Shown: piece by piece, positions 8,768-17,549 of the stretch | How the letters are laid out: every line of letters starts with the position of its first letter | How positions within the stretch are numbered: the stretch's first letter is position 1 | Source: a virus | Direction: 5' to 3' (one strand) | Virus record (IMG/VR): IMGVR_UViG_3300025853_000558 | Span: 1 to 26,061 of that record | Length of the DNA stretch: 26,061 bases | The notes under the pieces: model-generated | What the model saw: only the letters and a program-made list of their open reading frames with translations | Database searches by the model: none | What the model was told of the DNA's origin: nothing | Translations under genes and position numbers: made by a program

Positions 8768-11290
8768 GTGGCAAGCAAAAAATGTATGAACTTGATGCTG
8801 CAACAAGCAACAGACAGAGGTGTGCAGCTTAGTAATCAAGAAGCGGAAACTATGGTCAAGTATTTTGACCGCCAATTAAAACAAAAGTCTCCAAAGTCGC
8901 AGAATGATTTAGATAGGGCATTTGATGTTGCGCGTGAAACTGTGCGTGAAATGCGTATTGTTGCGCTGCAAAGCAAAAAAGAAGCGCTGCTAAGGGCTAA
9001 ACATAGGGCAAATATAACCGCTGCAATCAGTAAGTCGGCTAATGAAATAGATGGTTACAATGCGTACCTAACAGGAAATTCTAAAATGACTGTCGGTTCG
9101 CGTGACAGTGTATCGACTTTAAGAGGTGCTATACATAAAGACTACGCTGCTTCTTTTGAGTTGGATTTAAATAAAAAAGGTGCGCACTTAGAGGATGTGT
9201 TTAGGCGCGGAACCTTAGATGAAGAAATTACTATGTACGCTTATACAGCCCCTGATAACCGAGGTCAGATGGTTAGCGATGGCAAGGTTTCAAAAGAAGC
9301 TGCTGAAATATTTAATTCAATAGACAAAAGTAACAACGCTAGGTTAGGAAGGAAAAACCGTGCTGGCGCTTATATTGGCGACAGAGATGATTTTTTGGTT
9401 CGCCAAAGCCATGACTCAGACATGATACGCAGGGCTGGGTTTGACCAGTGGAAGGCTGACTTTTTAAAGCTGGTTGACCAGAATCGGACATTCAAAAACC
9501 TAGACGTTACAAAGGCCACAGCAAAGGCTGACATCGAAGACTACCTGGAAACGCAGTATAAAGAGTTTATTTCCGGCAGGCACCACTTTGCTGACGAGAC
9601 TACAGAGGCGCAGATAGGCAAGCCTTCTTCCGCAAACATTGCTAAAAAACTTAGCTCATCTAGGAAAATACACTTCAGAGATGGCAAGGCTGCTTTTGAG
9701 TATGCGCAAAAATATTCGCGCGGAAGTTTATACGAAAGGCTTTACAAAAGTTTTGAATACGACGCCAGAAACATAGCCTTACTTGAGAAGCTAGGGCCAA
9801 ACCCAAAGCTAATGCACCAGCAAATACTGGACGATATACAAGACCGCGCTGCGTCAAAGGAAGGGATTGTTGATGAGCTTTCCCGCAAATTTGCAGACGC
9901 ACAGTTTGGTATTGTAAGTGGTGGGCTGGATATTCCAGCAAGAATTAGTTTAGCTAAAATTGGCTACACAACTAGGGCAATACAAGGTATGGCAAAGTTG
10001 GGGGGTGCTGTTATATCTGCGTTTGGTGACGTAGCATTTAAAGGCGCTACCATTAACAGAAAAACAAGCAAAGGTTTTGCTGGTTCACACAAACATGCCT
10101 TAGACGGATTGCTTAATAGATTTGCATCTAAAGAACGCAAGCAAGTTATTAAGCACCTAAAAATATACACTGACCAACATTTAGGAGAAATTCACGCTAT
10201 TGCTGGTGATAGCGTAAGCGACCTTCCAGGGGTAATCTCTGAAATGCAGAAAGTGTTTTACAAGTTAAATTTGTTGGCTGGCTGGACGCAGGGCCATAAA
10301 AATGGAATGGCTGCTGTTTTCTCTAATGAGTTGGCTAACTATAGAAATGTGGACTTTGATAAATTACCAGCCAATACAAAGAGAACCTTAGAATTGTACA
10401 ACTTTACTGCCGATGAATGGTCTACCTTTAGACACTTAGAAACAATGGCGGCTGATGGGGAAAACTTTGTTACACCTGACGCAATCAACGATTTATCAGC
10501 AGAAGTTATTGACCCAATCATAAGAGACAGCCTTAAAACTTTAAATGTGACTGATGATATGCGTCTAGGATTTAAAGACGATTTACGTTCAAAGCTAATG
10601 GGCTTGATAAATGATTCTGTAGACGAAGGCGTGGTCACTGTTGGTGATAGAGAACGCGCCATGATGACTTTAGGTACACAGAAGGGAACTCCATTAGGTG
10701 AGTTTGTTAGATTTGCTGGGCAGTTTAAGTCGTTTCCTGTAACTGTACTCACTAAACAAGTATTACCGCAATTCAATGCGTATGGCGGTGGCTTAAAAGG
10801 AGGCGCAGCAGTTGCCTCTCTTGTGGTTGCGACCACTGGCCTCGGTTATCTGTCAGGCGCAGCAAAAGACTTGTTGCGCGGCAAAGAACCAAAAGACCCT
10901 AAAAGTGGGCAGGCCTGGATTGATGCGTTAGTCCGTGGCGGTGGCCTTGGTATTTATGGGGATTTTCTTTTTGCTGAGTATAATAGGTACGGTCAGTCTT
11001 TCCAAGAAACTGTGCTTGGCCCCTCTATAGGAACGCTTAGTGATGGTTTGGCGCTAATATCTAAAACAGCTAGGATGAAGGCAGATTCAAAAGATTACTT
11101 ACGGTTTATAAAAAGTAATACGCCATTTGCCAATCTGTTCTGGACTGAGCAGGCTGTTAATTACCTTGGTTTTTACGGGTTGATGGAGATGGCTGACCCA
11201 GGATATATGCGTAGAACTGAACGCCGCATAAAAAGAGAGTACAACCAAGATTACTGGCTACCACCGTCTTCGTCAGCGGTCAGGTTTTAA
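8768..11290 (+). CDS. Ejection protein, second part of a gp16-like pair
   Basis: The GTG start at 8768 follows GGGGTAGGG at 8757-8765; the next in-frame ATG is at 8786. The 840-residue product is helical and basic. It contains a region with HKHALDGLLNRFASKERK and WTQGHKNGMAAVFSNELANY (about 440-525) and the segment FVRFAGQFKSFPVTVLTKQ (about 646-664), which I recognise from the large internal or DNA ejection proteins of marine podoviruses. A Gly/Ala-rich hydrophobic stretch follows at about 675-705. It lies 4 bp after the preceding gene in another frame, so the two are separate genes rather than one obvious frameshifted gene. Confidence 0.75.
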   Translation: MASKKCMNLMLQQATDRGVQLSNQEAETMVKYFDRQLKQKSPKSQNDLDRAFDVARETVREMRIVALQSKKEALLRAKHRANITAAISKSANEIDGYNAYLTGNSKMTVGSRDSVSTLRGAIHKDYAASFELDLNKKGAHLEDVFRRGTLDEEITMYAYTAPDNRGQMVSDGKVSKEAAEIFNSIDKSNNARLGRKNRAGAYIGDRDDFLVRQSHDSDMIRRAGFDQWKADFLKLVDQNRTFKNLDVTKATAKADIEDYLETQYKEFISGRHHFADETTEAQIGKPSSANIAKKLSSSRKIHFRDGKAAFEYAQKYSRGSLYERLYKSFEYDARNIALLEKLGPNPKLMHQQILDDIQDRAASKEGIVDELSRKFADAQFGIVSGGLDIPARISLAKIGYTTRAIQGMAKLGGAVISAFGDVAFKGATINRKTSKGFAGSHKHALDGLLNRFASKERKQVIKHLKIYTDQHLGEIHAIAGDSVSDLPGVISEMQKVFYKLNLLAGWTQGHKNGMAAVFSNELANYRNVDFDKLPANTKRTLELYNFTADEWSTFRHLETMAADGENFVTPDAINDLSAEVIDPIIRDSLKTLNVTDDMRLGFKDDLRSKLMGLINDSVDEGVVTVGDRERAMMTLGTQKGTPLGEFVRFAGQFKSFPVTVLTKQVLPQFNAYGGGLKGGAAVASLVVATTGLGYLSGAAKDLLRGKEPKDPKSGQAWIDALVRGGGLGIYGDFLFAEYNRYGQSFQETVLGPSIGTLSDGLALISKTARMKADSKDYLRFIKSNTPFANLFWTEQAVNYLGFYGLMEMADPGYMRRTERRIKREYNQDYWLPPSSSAVRF

Positions 11291-11317
11291 CAACCTTTCT
11301 TAAACCATCAAAATAAG

Positions 11318-11341
11318 GTATATATACTCTAGGAGTTTGAA
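11318..11341 (+). promoter_or_regulatory. Candidate promoter and ribosome site for the tail fibre gene
   Basis: The 51-bp gap at 11291-11341 is one of only two real gaps in the structural block. It holds the perfect 10-bp palindrome GTATATATAC (11318-11327), which could be a -10 element, and AGGAG (11331-11335) before the ATG at 11342. No good -35 box is seen. T7 also has a promoter just ahead of its fibre gene, which is only a positional parallel. Confidence 0.3.
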
Positions 11342-14269
11342 ATGACAGTTAGTAGCACCACAACCAAAAACAGCTATAGCGGTAATGGCAGCACTACCGA
11401 ATTTGCTTATGGTTTCAAGATATTTGATGATGACGATATTACGGTTATCATTCGTACTGATGCGACTGGTGCTGAAACTACAAAGACAAAAACCACGCAT
11501 TACACTGTATCGGGTGTTGGTAGTGCAAGCGGCGGCAATGTTACGTTTACATCAGGCAATATCCCTACATCTGCACAAACTGTTGTTTTAATTAGAGATA
11601 CAGCCCGTACCCAGCTAACAGATTATGTAGCAAATGACCCGTTTCCAGCCGAAAGCCATGAGGATGCGTTAGACAAACTGACGCTAATTACTCAGGAACT
11701 TGAAGAAGAACTTGGGCGGTCATTAAAACTATCTCCCACAAACACAATAACAAGCACAGAGTTTACCGTGGGTGCAACAGACCGCGCTAACAAAGTATTG
11801 TCCTTTGATGCTAGTGGTGAACTTAGCGTTACTCAAGAAATAGGCACATTCAAGGGTAATTGGGCAGCAAGCACTTCTTATGCTGTTCGTGACTTAGTAA
11901 AAGATACCAGCACAAATAACATATTCTTAGCTAAGACTGCACATACATCTAGCGGTTCACAGCCCCTTACAACAAACACTGATAGTGCAAAATGGGACTT
12001 GATAGTAGATGCAGCGTCAGCAACGACATCAGCAACAGCAGCGGCGAGTAGCGCAACAGCGGCGGCAAGTTCAGCATCAACAGCCTCAACCCAAGCCAGC
12101 AATGCCTCAACAAGCGCATCAACAGCATCTACTCAGGCAACCAACTCAGCCAACTCTGCCACTGCCTCTGCCAGTTCAGCAACAGCAGCATCAAACGCCC
12201 AGGCAGCAGCGGAAGCAGCATTAGACACATTTGACGATAGGTTCCTTGGGGCGAAAAGCAGTGACCCAAGCGTTGATAACGATGGCGCAGCATTGATTGA
12301 TGGTGCTTTATATTTCGATACGACTAACGACATTATGAAGGTCTATGACCTGACCAACACACAATGGCGGCAGTTAACCTTAACAAGCACTAACCAGACA
12401 AATGTAAACACGGTTGCTGGTCAAATCAGCCCGACAAATAACATTGCCACTGTAGCGACTGGCATTAATAGTGGCACATTTTCTGGGGCTACCACATTCG
12501 CTGAGACATACCGTGTGTCAGCAAACGCACCGACAACAAGCCTAGACATTGGCGATTTGTGGTTTGATACAACTAATAACTTGATGAAGGTCTACGGTTC
12601 TTCTGGCTTTATTAGTGCTGGTTCATCTGTAAACGGCACAGCTAACAGGTTTGCTTGGACAGTAGGCACAAGTAGCGGGTCTTATGACGGTAGTTTAACA
12701 GTGTTTCCAGCAACGTATGATGCTGGGTTTGTTGATGTGTTTCTTAACGGTGTAAAGCTTCTTGTTGGTACTGATGTAACAGCAACCAATGGCACCAGCG
12801 TTACATTGGCTTCTGCCGCTGTAGCCGCTGACATTGTTGAGATTGTGGCTTACGGTACGTTTACCGCTGCAACTGCGCTGTCTCTGGGTGACAATGAGAA
12901 GATACAGCTAGGTGCTTCTCAGGACTTGCAGATTTATCACAGTGGATTCAATAGTTTTATTGATGAAGTAGGGACAGGTTATTTACAGATAAGAGCATCT
13001 GATAATATTACATTAAAAAGTGCGGCAGATGAGCTTTATGTAAATTGTGTTAATAATGGCGCTGTTACCCTCTACCACAACAACAATCAAAAACTCGCCA
13101 CCACCTCTTTTGGCGCACAAGTAACAGGCAGTTTAGCGGTTGATACAATAACAAACGCAACTGCAAGCACTGATGTAACGATTGATACTAACTTTAATAT
13201 CCTTTTAGATGCAGGCAGCAACGTAACCGCAAAATGTGCGGCTGGCGATGCAAATCAAGCATTATTAGCGTACCACCCAACTAGCACATCAAGCAGAACA
13301 ATTGCTAAATTCCAATCAAATGTTGGAAGCACTCAATCTGACCAAGTTGTTATTATGTGTGATGGACAAGTGGGCATTGGTACAAGTGCGCCGCATGACC
13401 TACTTCATATAAAAGGGAGCAGCGGTGCAAGTACAGATGTAAGTATTCAAGGCGGCGATGATACAAACGACATACGCCTGTTTTTTGGAGGAAGTACAAG
13501 CGCATTTAATGGTCAGATTATATACGAACCGGATGTAAATGCGTTGGAGTTTGCCACCGCTGGCGCAGAAGCAATGCGCATCGACAGCAGCGGCAACTTG
13601 TTGGTGGACACCACAACCACTGTCAGAAGTGCAAGTGCTACGGGCGTATCTATTGAAGCCGGTGGACGCATTTTTTTAGGCAGAGGTGCTTCGTCTGGCG
13701 GGTTTTCACATTTGGGTTTTGTTAACGTAAATGGTATCGTTGGCACAGTTGTTTCATCTGGTTCATCAACCACTTACAACACTTCATCCGACTACCGTAT
13801 TAAAGATAATGTAAATTACAATTGGGATGCTACCACACGCCTCAAACAACTCAAGCCAGCACGTTTTAACTTTATCGCTGACGCAGATACCACAGTCGAT
13901 GGTTTCCTAGCCCATGAAGTGCAGGACATCGTGCCAGAGGCTATCACTGGCGAAAAAGACGCAATGCGTGACGAAGAATACCAAGTCAGCGCAGCCACAG
14001 GTGACATCTACACACCAGCTATTGAGGCTGTACTTGACGAGGATGGCAACGAGGTAACACCAGCGGTTGCTGAAGTTATCCATAGCACTGACGTTGAACA
14101 GCCAGAAGAACTAGCAGAAGGCCAGCAGTGGCGTGAAACCACAGCGGCGGTTATGGGTACACGTTCAGTTCCTGATTACCAAGGCATTGACCAGTCCAAA
14201 CTCGTCCCACTTCTTTGTAAGACCATACTTGAATTAGAATCCCGTATTACAGCGTTGGAGGCAGGATAA
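11342..14269 (+). CDS. Tail fibre protein with T7-type N-terminus and S74 self-cleaving chaperone
   Basis: The product has 975 residues. Residues 1 to about 140 match the T7 gp17 N-terminal domain that binds the tail: tyrosine-rich YSGNGSTTEFAYGFKIF, then RTQLTDYVANDPFPAESHEDALDKL. Residues 222-296 are Ala/Ser/Thr heptads. The centre contains FDTTND and FDTTNN segments and the LGDNEKIQLGASQDLQIYHSG element common in marine phage fibres. The C-terminus is a peptidase S74 intramolecular chaperone with SSDYRIKDN at 815-823. Ser816 and Lys821 have the spacing of the known catalytic pair, so cleavage before Ser816 would release about 160 residues after trimer folding. The terminal ELESRITALEAG forms a coiled coil. 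The stop overlaps the next start (TAATG). Confidence 0.92.
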   Translation: MTVSSTTTKNSYSGNGSTTEFAYGFKIFDDDDITVIIRTDATGAETTKTKTTHYTVSGVGSASGGNVTFTSGNIPTSAQTVVLIRDTARTQLTDYVANDPFPAESHEDALDKLTLITQELEEELGRSLKLSPTNTITSTEFTVGATDRANKVLSFDASGELSVTQEIGTFKGNWAASTSYAVRDLVKDTSTNNIFLAKTAHTSSGSQPLTTNTDSAKWDLIVDAASATTSATAAASSATAAASSASTASTQASNASTSASTASTQATNSANSATASASSATAASNAQAAAEAALDTFDDRFLGAKSSDPSVDNDGAALIDGALYFDTTNDIMKVYDLTNTQWRQLTLTSTNQTNVNTVAGQISPTNNIATVATGINSGTFSGATTFAETYRVSANAPTTSLDIGDLWFDTTNNLMKVYGSSGFISAGSSVNGTANRFAWTVGTSSGSYDGSLTVFPATYDAGFVDVFLNGVKLLVGTDVTATNGTSVTLASAAVAADIVEIVAYGTFTAATALSLGDNEKIQLGASQDLQIYHSGFNSFIDEVGTGYLQIRASDNITLKSAADELYVNCVNNGAVTLYHNNNQKLATTSFGAQVTGSLAVDTITNATASTDVTIDTNFNILLDAGSNVTAKCAAGDANQALLAYHPTSTSSRTIAKFQSNVGSTQSDQVVIMCDGQVGIGTSAPHDLLHIKGSSGASTDVSIQGGDDTNDIRLFFGGSTSAFNGQIIYEPDVNALEFATAGAEAMRIDSSGNLLVDTTTTVRSASATGVSIEAGGRIFLGRGASSGGFSHLGFVNVNGIVGTVVSSGSSTTYNTSSDYRIKDNVNYNWDATTRLKQLKPARFNFIADADTTVDGFLAHEVQDIVPEAITGEKDAMRDEEYQVSAATGDIYTPAIEAVLDEDGNEVTPAVAEVIHSTDVEQPEELAEGQQWRETTAAVMGTRSVPDYQGIDQSKLVPLLCKTILELESRITALEAG
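12008..12230 (+). repeat. 21-bp-period repeat encoding Ala/Ser/Thr heptads in the fibre
   Basis: Codons for Ala, Ser, Thr, Gln and Asn recur in seven-residue units of the type SATAAAS, SASTAST and QASNAST, about ten in a row, with Ala fixed at the second place. The protein reading is a likely trimeric coiled-coil or flexible shaft. Such stretches can expand or contract by recombination and so change fibre length. Confidence 0.8.
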
Positions 14270-15387
14270 TGACTAGAGCAAGAGATATTGCAAGCGCAAC
14301 CACGCCCAATGCAAATGCGGCGTTGCTTGCCACGTTCCCACACAAAAACCTCATCATCAATGGTGCAATGCAGGTGGCGCAGCGAGGGACGAGTGCAACC
14401 GCTTCCAGTGGATACCATGCAATAGACCGTTTTCAATTTACGGTAGCAAATATGGATAATGCTGCTTACACATACGTCCAATCTTCTGTGGCTCCAACAG
14501 GGTTTTCTAAGTCTTGGAGAATAGATTGTACAACCGTTGAAAGTGCTTTGGCAGCAGATGAGTATTCTACTTTTACTCAAGCTATCGAAGCTCAAAATTT
14601 GCAACAAATTAGCAATGGAAGTTCTGCCGCAAAATCATTGACGTTATCTTTTTATGTTAAATCTAATAAAACAGGAACGTGGGGATTAAATTTATACAAA
14701 CCAGATAGCACAAGTAGACAAATTACGGCTACTTATACAATTAGCTCTGCTGATACTTGGGAGTATAAAACTATCACTTTTGCTGGCGATACGGCTGGCG
14801 GCGGCATTGCTAATGATAATGGTGCTGGACTGTATGTGTATTGGGGGTTAGCAGCGGGTTCTAATTATACAAGTTCAGATAGCACCTCTTGGAGTAACTA
14901 TTCAAATGCAGGGTTTTTGTATGGGCATAACGTGAATTTTTTTGACAGCACCGCAAATGATTGGGCAGTCACTGGCGTCCAACTAGAAGTAGGCGAACAG
15001 GCCACGCCGTTTGAGCATGAGGACTTTGGAACTACGTTAGCTAAGTGTCAGCGGTATTATTTCCGACAAGAATATGACACTGCAATTCCCTATTTGGGTG
15101 CAGGAGCCGTTTATCGTAACACTCTCGCTATGTTGATTATGAATTTGCCTGTTGCCATGAGGGCTGCGCCAACAGCTATTGACCAAAGTGGTACGGCATC
15201 TCATTACACAGCGTGGGGTAATGAATCCACAACAGCTTGTAGTGCTGTTCCAACAATCAGAGCCGGTGATAGCAAAACAAGTGTAAATGTAGACCTTACA
15301 TTCAACACATTAAACAGTGCCACCGGAACATATGTATATAGAATAGCGAATACCTCTGGGTATTTAGGCGTAAGTGCGGAGTTGTAA
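14269..15387 (+). CDS. Second fibre-associated protein, probable carbohydrate-binding structural protein
   Basis: The product has 372 residues and shares its start codon with the stop of the main fibre gene. The N-terminus has NLIINGAMQVAQRGTS (residues 27-42), a signature common in marine phage fibre or receptor-binding proteins. It is followed by a beta-rich domain (about 50-250) with LTLSFYVKSNKTGTW and TWEYKTITFAGDTAGG, the pattern of a carbohydrate-binding jelly roll. A VTGVQLEVGEQATPFE element follows near 237-252. I infer attachment to host surface sugars. The C-terminal 110 residues have no match I recognise. Confidence 0.75.
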   Translation: MTRARDIASATTPNANAALLATFPHKNLIINGAMQVAQRGTSATASSGYHAIDRFQFTVANMDNAAYTYVQSSVAPTGFSKSWRIDCTTVESALAADEYSTFTQAIEAQNLQQISNGSSAAKSLTLSFYVKSNKTGTWGLNLYKPDSTSRQITATYTISSADTWEYKTITFAGDTAGGGIANDNGAGLYVYWGLAAGSNYTSSDSTSWSNYSNAGFLYGHNVNFFDSTANDWAVTGVQLEVGEQATPFEHEDFGTTLAKCQRYYFRQEYDTAIPYLGAGAVYRNTLAMLIMNLPVAMRAAPTAIDQSGTASHYTAWGNESTTACSAVPTIRAGDSKTSVNVDLTFNTLNSATGTYVYRIANTSGYLGVSAEL

Positions 15388-15588
15388 ATGTCTTATTCTT
15401 TTATGAAAACAAATGATGATGGTAATGTAATCTACCAACGAACAGACGATGATGGTTTGGTGCGCCGTACCTGTCTTGCACACGACCCTGAGTTTCAAGC
15501 GTGGCTTCGTGAAAATAAAGACAGTTTACCTGACGATATACAAGCCAAGATTGATGCTGGCACACTAACCATTGCAGATGCTGACTGA
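15388..15588 (+). CDS. Small fibre-linked protein of unknown function
   Basis: The product has 66 residues and is acidic, with DDDG repeats near the start (NDDGNVIYQRTDDDG) and a helical Asp/Lys-rich end. The ATG directly abuts the stop of the preceding fibre gene, and the end overlaps the next gene (TGATG). Small acidic proteins in this place are common in marine phages and may help fibre assembly, but that is inference from position only. Confidence 0.65.
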   Translation: MSYSFMKTNDDGNVIYQRTDDDGLVRRTCLAHDPEFQAWLRENKDSLPDDIQAKIDAGTLTIADAD

Positions 15589-15755
15589 TGAACGAGGAAA
15601 ACAAAGTTATTGTTGATGTAGCTGCTGGCACAGGCACAGTCGCCGCTTGGATGGCTATGGTTCCTGACTTTGTGGCACTGTTCACTGGTATCTGGGTGTT
15701 GATACGCATCTGGGAAACTAAGACCGTTCAGAGGCTTCTAGGGAAAGATGTTTAA
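15588..15755 (+). CDS. Small single-helix membrane protein, putative holin
   Basis: The product is a 55-residue protein, MNEENKVIVDVAAGTGTV at the start and KTVQRLLGKDV at the end. One hydrophobic helix runs from about 20 to 42 (WMAMVPDFVALFTGIWVL), followed by a basic tail with RIWETKTVQRLLG. This family recurs beside fibre and lysis genes in marine podoviruses and is often called a holin; that role is not proven here. The start overlaps the previous stop (TGATG) and the end overlaps the next gene by 8 bp. A second candidate holin lies at 17154. Confidence 0.7.
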   Translation: MNEENKVIVDVAAGTGTVAAWMAMVPDFVALFTGIWVLIRIWETKTVQRLLGKDV

Positions 15756-15951
15756 GGCAATCGTACTGGCTTGCGCGATAGCGACCCCTACCGATTGTAT
15801 CGAATTTCACGACACTCGCGGCCCCTACGATACCCGCGCTGCATGTGAACGCCGTGCAATGGAAATGGGGCGTGACGTTGGCGAAATGACTGACGGTTTG
15901 ATGCCTAAAAAATGGCGGTGTCAGACATTGAAGAAGGGTATGCTGTCTTAA
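15748..15951 (+). CDS. Small cysteine-containing, possibly exported protein
   Basis: The product has 67 residues and starts with a short hydrophobic stretch, MFKAIVLACAIATPTDC. The rest has conserved-looking Cys34 and Cys58 (KKWRCQTLKKG). Cys9 is preceded by VLA, which resembles a lipobox, but the leader is too short for a normal lipoprotein signal. The gene overlaps the holin-like gene before it by 8 bp and the next gene by one base (TAATG). Similar small proteins are frequent in marine phage lysis regions. I cannot name a function. Confidence 0.6.
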   Translation: MFKAIVLACAIATPTDCIEFHDTRGPYDTRAACERRAMEMGRDVGEMTDGLMPKKWRCQTLKKGMLS

Positions 15952-16451
15952 TGGAACCGATTAGCACTGCATTAGCTGGCATCGCGCTTGTCAAAGCAAG
16001 TGTGGACGGGATTAAATCAGCCCTCGGTACTGCAAAGGACATTAGTGCTATTGCAGGCGACATAGATGCGCTGCTTAACGGTCAACAGCAAGTCCAGGCC
16101 GCAAGCAACAAGAAAGGCGGCATGGGTATCGCAGACCAGTTTGGCGTTGAGAGTGTTGCAAAGGAACTGATAGACGCACGGTTAGCTGCTGAACAGGTGG
16201 CTGAAGTCAGGCGCTTAACAGACCACAGATTTGGCGCTGGCACTTGGCAGTCTATATTAGATGAACGTGCTAAGAGAATACGAGAGGCCAGGGAAGCCCA
16301 GGCCAAGGCGCGTAGAGAAGCCGCGCTTTCCCAGCAAGAAATGATTGATAACATGAAGATTGGCTTGGCTGTCCTTGCGCTTGCTTGCGTAGTAATCGGG
16401 CTGTTTATCACAGTGATGGTATCAACAGCAAAAGCGATTGGCATTGGATGA
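15951..16451 (+). CDS. Membrane-anchored marine phage protein (MEPIST type), unknown function
   Basis: The start is chosen at 15951, where the ATG overlaps the previous stop (TAATG). The frame is open upstream to a weaker ATG at 15912. The 166-residue product begins MEPISTALAGIALVKASVDG, a typical opening of a protein family in marine podoviruses. It has a long Arg/Lys/Ala-rich helix (about 85-130, with EAREAQAKARREAALSQQE) and one C-terminal membrane helix at about 137-159. An N-terminal cytoplasmic coiled domain with a C-terminal anchor is likely. It lies between lysis-type genes; a link to lysis or membrane remodelling is a guess. Confidence 0.7.
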   Translation: MEPISTALAGIALVKASVDGIKSALGTAKDISAIAGDIDALLNGQQQVQAASNKKGGMGIADQFGVESVAKELIDARLAAEQVAEVRRLTDHRFGAGTWQSILDERAKRIREAREAQAKARREAALSQQEMIDNMKIGLAVLALACVVIGLFITVMVSTAKAIGIG

Positions 16452-16867
16452 GTACGACAACAGGGCTTATCGGTGAGTATCATGCCGCAGCCATTGTGTT
16501 ATCATTAGGCTGGCGGGTGTCTCCTTGTCAGCAAGATAAAGTTGATTTACTAGCGTGGAAAGATGATGAATTTATCAGGATACAAGTTAAGACTGCGAGC
16601 CTACTATTACAGAAAGGCAAGCGCCTTCCGTGTTACCATTTTCAGTTTGGGCATGGACGCCAGAATAAAATTATTGGGAGTGTTAAGGACTATGACATAT
16701 TATGCTGTGTGGGCTATCAACATAGGAAAGCAGTGTTCTTGCCAGTTTCTGAGGTGCAACAAAAGTCAAAGCGCATGTCGCCTAAGTTATTTGATGAAGA
16801 TAAAGCGGAGTTTTATTCATTTAATAAAGCGTTGGCGGCGGTAAGAGGACGTAGAGATAACCAATGA
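16448..16867 (+). CDS. PD-(D/E)XK nuclease, Holliday junction resolvase-like
   Basis: The ATG at 16448 overlaps the previous TGA (ATGA); the longer frame from 16385 lies mostly inside the preceding gene. The 139-residue product has the resolvase layout: GLIGEYHAA with Glu10, KVDLL with Asp33, and RIQVKT with Gln46-Val-Lys48. Gln instead of Glu in the E-x-K motif is a known variant in this superfamily. DNA branch cutting or a homing-type nuclease are both possible. It is one of four PD-(D/E)XK-like proteins in the window and is unusual in being placed inside the lysis-type block. Confidence 0.7.
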   Translation: MSTTTGLIGEYHAAAIVLSLGWRVSPCQQDKVDLLAWKDDEFIRIQVKTASLLLQKGKRLPCYHFQFGHGRQNKIIGSVKDYDILCCVGYQHRKAVFLPVSEVQQKSKRMSPKLFDEDKAEFYSFNKALAAVRGRRDNQ

Positions 16868-17154
16868 AACAAACAGCGACAAAGTTAAACGAAGCAAGCG
16901 AAATAACAATTCCATTGCGGAATCTTATAAGCATGATTGCTTTTACAGCGGTCAGTGTTTGGGTTTATTTTGGTCTGACAGAACGCATTAGTTTCCTTGA
17001 ACACAACCTGGAACTAACAATGGAAGAAGTTGAGGAGAACGACAACTGGATTGATGAGTTTCAACCACCTAAAAGCGTCCAAGACACTGTAACCAGGGTG
17101 CATGATTTAGAAATAGAGATAGAAAAACTTAAACTTATGTTAGAGGCAAGGTAA
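16864..17154 (+). CDS. Small membrane protein with coiled coil
   Basis: The product has 96 residues. One membrane helix at about 18-38 (LRNLISMIAFTAVSVWVYFG) is followed by an acidic coiled coil from about 40 to 95 with Leu, Ile and Glu repeats (EIEIEKLKLMLEAR). The gene overlaps the stop before it (ATGA) and the start after it (TAATG). Its topology would suit an inner-membrane spanin-like or accessory lysis protein, but I see no spanin partner, so this is only one option. Confidence 0.6.
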   Translation: MKQTATKLNEASEITIPLRNLISMIAFTAVSVWVYFGLTERISFLEHNLELTMEEVEENDNWIDEFQPPKSVQDTVTRVHDLEIEIEKLKLMLEAR

Positions 17155-17549
17155 TGTTACAAGCACTAATTGGCCCAGCTACTGATTTAATTGGCAAGTT
17201 TGTCGAGGACAAAGACCAGAAGAATAAGCTGGCTCACGAAATAGCTACAATGGCTGAACGTCACGCGCAAGAACTAGCCAAGGGCCAGTTAGCTGTAAAT
17301 GCTGAGGAAGCCAAGTCGAGAAATGTTTTTGTGTCAGGCTGGCGACCCTTTGTGGGATGGTCATGTGGCTTGGCTTTGTTTGCACACTTCCTTATCTTCC
17401 CGACTGCTGATGTTGTGACTGCATACATGGGCATAGAGGCTGTAGCTTATCCATCTTTTGACATGGATAGCCTGATGACTGTATTATTAGGTATGCTTGG
17501 GCTAGGCGGGATGCGTAGCTTTGAAAAATCAAAGGGGCTGACAAAATGA
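17154..17549 (+). CDS. Holin, GTA-type 3TM family (PF11351-like)
   Basis: The product has 131 residues. It starts with an amphipathic helix and a helical region rich in Glu, Lys and Ala (about 13-57). The motif SGWRPFVGW (61-69) and a hydrophobic helix (about 68-88) then appear, with a further one at 106-121 (LMTVLLGMLGLGGM). The SGWRPFVGW motif and length are typical of the 3TM holin family first named from gene transfer agents of Alphaproteobacteria. It would open the inner membrane so the endolysin encoded at 17695 can reach the cell wall. Start and stop overlap the neighbours by 1 and 4 bp. Confidence 0.85.
   Translation: MLQALIGPATDLIGKFVEDKDQKNKLAHEIATMAERHAQELAKGQLAVNAEEAKSRNVFVSGWRPFVGWSCGLALFAHFLIFPTADVVTAYMGIEAVAYPSFDMDSLMTVLLGMLGLGGMRSFEKSKGLTK

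Noticed and set aside
8740-8790. Programmed frameshift joining the two gp16-like genes
   Set aside because: No slippery heptamer is evident at the stop, and the second gene has its own GTG and ribosome site, so separate genes are simpler.
10339-10836. Open minus-strand frame of 165 codons
   Set aside because: It is antisense to the well-supported ejection protein gene, with no recognisable motif.
12009-12224. Gln/Arg-rich open frame on the plus strand
   Set aside because: It is the shifted reading of the Ala/Ser/Thr heptad repeat of the fibre gene; repeat codons keep other frames open.
14176-14607. Open minus-strand frame of 143 codons over the fibre gene junction
   Set aside because: It spans two strong genes on the other strand. 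Its Cys- and Ser-rich composition is typical of shadow frames.
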